From an uncultured Nioella sp. (GTDB lineage Bacteria > Pseudomonadota > Alphaproteobacteria > Rhodobacterales > Rhodobacteraceae), in NCBI GenBank assembly GCA_947498125.1, contig CANMJH010000002.1, forward strand, positions 625,001 to 689,000: a stretch of DNA of 64,000 nucleotides, written 5' to 3'. Shown one piece after another: positions 62,702 to 64,000 of the stretch. Under the pieces are notes generated by a model. It did not search any database, was not told the DNA's origin, and was given only the letters and a program-made list of their open reading frames with translations. The position numbers were made by a program, and so were the translations under genes. The first letter of the stretch is position 1. Every line of letters begins with the position of its first letter.

Positions 62702-63022
62702 CTAGCCGGTGCTGTAATACTTACGGCGCGCTTCTTGCTCGATCGAGAGGCGCAGTTGCAGGTCAGCCAGTTTCGCCATTTCACGTTTGCGCGCGTCGGC
62801 GTCCGTTGTCGCCTTTAGAACGGCACATTGGGCATCGACGGCTTTCTTTAGCTCGATCTCACGCGGGACAACGCCCGCTTCAGCCATAATCCGCATTCCG
62901 GCGCCTTCAACGGTATCAGCGCCAGATTTGGCAAGTGGCTTGCCTGAGCCCTTTAGGTCATCAAGCACCCCTTCGCTTTGCGCTTTTTGGATTTGATGTT
63001 CGGCAATGTCGGTCCATTTCAT
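62702..63022 (-). CDS. DUF1992 (DnaJ-related) small protein
   Basis: The 106-residue protein is preceded by AAGGAG. MKWTDIAEHQIQKAQSEGVL, DDLKGSGKPLAKSGADTVEG and VPREIELKKAVDA match the DUF1992 domain found alone or fused to DnaJ. Its function is unknown. It is convergent with the SDR gene (3 bases between) and divergent from the MarR gene. Confidence 0.9.
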   Translation of the reverse strand: MKWTDIAEHQIQKAQSEGVLDDLKGSGKPLAKSGADTVEGAGMRIMAEAGVVPREIELKKAVDAQCAVLKATTDADARKREMAKLADLQLRLSIEQEARRKYYSTG

Positions 63023-63064
63023 GCGTCAGCTCCTTCGTTGCAAAAAAGCGAATACCACGATCGA

Positions 63065-63087
63065 GTCAATATGACAACCGAGTTGAC
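63065..63087. promoter_or_regulatory. Candidate MarR operator at its own start
   Basis: The dyad GTCAA-N13-TTGAC (63065-63087) lies in the 67-base divergent region between the DUF1992 and MarR genes and ends two bases before the MarR start codon. MarR proteins bind such dyads to repress their own gene and the neighbour. This is inference only. Confidence 0.4.
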
Positions 63088-63089
63088 AA

Positions 63090-63566
63090 ATGGCTTTGAA
63101 AATGACAATGTTCCCTATGTTCAAAGACCCCATAACCCCCGCTGAACAACTCTATGCCGGTATCCAGATCACGAGGCCCTTGTTACGCGTCATCACGGAA
63201 AGGGTTGAACGCGATCTGACTGGAAGTGGCATCAGCGTCGGTCAACGCGCCATTCTCGAGGCGTTGTTGGCCGTCGGAAAAGCCACCGCGCCGCAACTAA
63301 CCGAGATGCTGGATGTGACCCGCCAGTTTGTTGGACGGGAAGTCAAAGACTTGCTTGCCGCAGGACATTTGGAAACCGAGGCAAACCCAAAACACCGCAC
63401 TTCCGTGTACTATCTTTTGACCGCTGAAAGTCGCCAAAAGATTGAATCCATCCGTGCTAGTGAGACCAAGACAATTCAGGCATTTTTGATGACTTTCACG
63501 GATGCAGAAGTCGATGCTTATTACCGTATTCAAAAGGCTCTGTTGACGGGCCTTGCACAGAATTAG
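63090..63566 (+). CDS. MarR-family transcriptional regulator
   Basis: The 158-residue protein has a winged-helix domain of the MarR type: AILEALLAVGKATAPQLTEM, recognition helix LDVTRQFVGREVKDLLAAG and wing ETEANPKHRTSVYYLL. The start is uncertain: ATG 63090 has no ribosome site, and ATG 63102, 63108 and 63117 are alternatives. Its target may be itself and the DUF1992 gene. Confidence 0.9.
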   Translation: MALKMTMFPMFKDPITPAEQLYAGIQITRPLLRVITERVERDLTGSGISVGQRAILEALLAVGKATAPQLTEMLDVTRQFVGREVKDLLAAGHLETEANPKHRTSVYYLLTAESRQKIESIRASETKTIQAFLMTFTDAEVDAYYRIQKALLTGLAQN

Positions 63567-63572
63567 CCGACG

Positions 63573-64000
63573 CTAGCCTGCATATTGTTCACATTCAGGG
63601 AAATCTCGGTGAAAATTTACCCAACCATGACCGATAGCTCCGCCGTCCCAGTCTTCTGGGTAGATTGATACAAATTCCCAGCCGCTTTCAGCCAAGCTAC
63701 CGAAACCAATACTCATGCCTGGTTCCAACTCCTGCTCCAGAACGCGGGCGCTATTTGATGGACCAGTTCGCAAAGGTAAGATGGGTCCGAGATAGCCCAT
63801 GCAGCCGCTTTCATGCTCAACCGGGATCGGGATTACATCCATTTCGCGCAGATACTCGAATTGGACTAAATGCTCTAATGTCGTTGCAGAACTATCAATA
63901 TCGCAGAGTGAATATTCCTCAAGTTCAAGGATCATATCGATGCCTGCCCGGTCGCGTTCAGGCAGGGTAATATCGGTGCCTGTGCAATCGCTGTTGTCAA
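63573..64000 (-). CDS. Protein of unknown function, N-terminus outside the window
   Basis: The reading frame is open from the right window edge to the stop at 63573. An internal ATG at 63935 exists, but in-frame sequence upstream (CTGTDITLPERDRAGID) looks like protein, so the gene probably starts beyond 64000. About 142 residues are visible: an acidic protein with CMGYLGPILPLR, EQELEPGMSIGFGSLAESGW and the Trp-rich end EDWDGGAIGHGWVNFHRDF, which recalls SH3-like or secreted domains. No family is assigned. It is convergent with the MarR gene (6 bases between). Confidence 0.65.
   Translation of the reverse strand, partial: DNSDCTGTDITLPERDRAGIDMILELEEYSLCDIDSSATTLEHLVQFEYLREMDVIPIPVEHESGCMGYLGPILPLRTGPSNSARVLEQELEPGMSIGFGSLAESGWEFVSIYPEDWDGGAIGHGWVNFHRDFPECEQYAG

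Overview
The window looks like chromosomal DNA of a marine alphaproteobacterium of the family Rhodobacteraceae (Roseobacter group). Evidence is the alphaproteobacterial rRNA operon end with an initiator tRNA downstream, a COQ9-family protein, a tiny aa3-type cytochrome oxidase subunit IV, the run uvrC-pgsA-moaD-moaE, alphaproteobacterial GshA, and sulfonate-catabolism genes of the kind described in Ruegeria/Silicibacter. Assignments rest on reading the translated sequence against remembered family motifs; no database search was run.

Layout. 1-2232: the 3' part of 23S rRNA, 5S rRNA and a terminator. 2284-4312: a doubtful small membrane ORF, a GNAT/FemAB-like protein and a secreted M23 peptidase, lying between 5S and the initiator tRNA-fMet (4483-4559). 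4794-9212: a ROK repressor divergent from a sugar ABC importer of the FrcBCA (fructose/ribose) type. 9568-12916: a secreted small protein, an AGCS sodium/amino-acid symporter with a UspA protein, and a divergent Lrp regulator. 13342-20148: a LysR regulator divergent from a six-gene set, cuyA (cysteate sulfo-lyase), an Asp/Glu-type racemase, a HisD/HpsN-type dehydrogenase, a DegT-type aminotransferase, a YeiH-type exporter and RidA. This is the most interesting part of the window. 20210-22685: modABC. 22848-29286: an S49 peptidase, a 58-residue zinc-ribbon membrane protein, a CaCA exchanger, a pteridine-reductase-like SDR, uvrC, pgsA, moaD and moaE. 29406-35749: a coiled-coil membrane protein, an OmpA-family protein, ubiA, rsmE and gshA. 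35746-39442 (minus): pyrB, a membrane ORF, a pyrC-like pseudo-enzyme, plsY and a small ORF, all joined by short overlaps. 39505-47523: a GNAT, a family-4-like uracil-DNA glycosylase, a phosphoesterase, LysE, moaB and an RND efflux pair. 47527-55444: a DsbD N-domain protein, AlgH, Sua5, a DmdC-like acyl-CoA dehydrogenase, an MBL hydrolase, cytochrome oxidase subunit IV, a lipoprotein, rpsU and a COQ9-family protein. 55463-64000: a quinone oxidoreductase, an MFS transporter, a CDP-alcohol phosphotransferase, an ArsR/SRPBCC/YciI set, a HAD phosphatase, clpS, an RsmC-like methyltransferase, an SDR, DUF1992, MarR and a gene cut by the right edge.

How the genes may work together. In the 14-20 kb locus, CuyA cleaves cysteate to aminoacrylate (then pyruvate and ammonium) and sulfite. 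RidA would hydrolyse the aminoacrylate and the YeiH/CuyZ-type protein would export sulfite. The racemase, HisD-like dehydrogenase and aminotransferase would feed cysteate in. HisD enzymes oxidise an amino alcohol to an amino acid, so D-cysteinolic acid, an abundant algal sulfonate, is an attractive substrate. Molybdenum genes recur (modABC, moaDE, moaB), serving uptake and cofactor assembly. Two copies of an intergenic repeat sit at two convergent gene junctions (29.3 and 49.1 kb). Most of the remainder is housekeeping in tight operons with 1-4 base overlaps.
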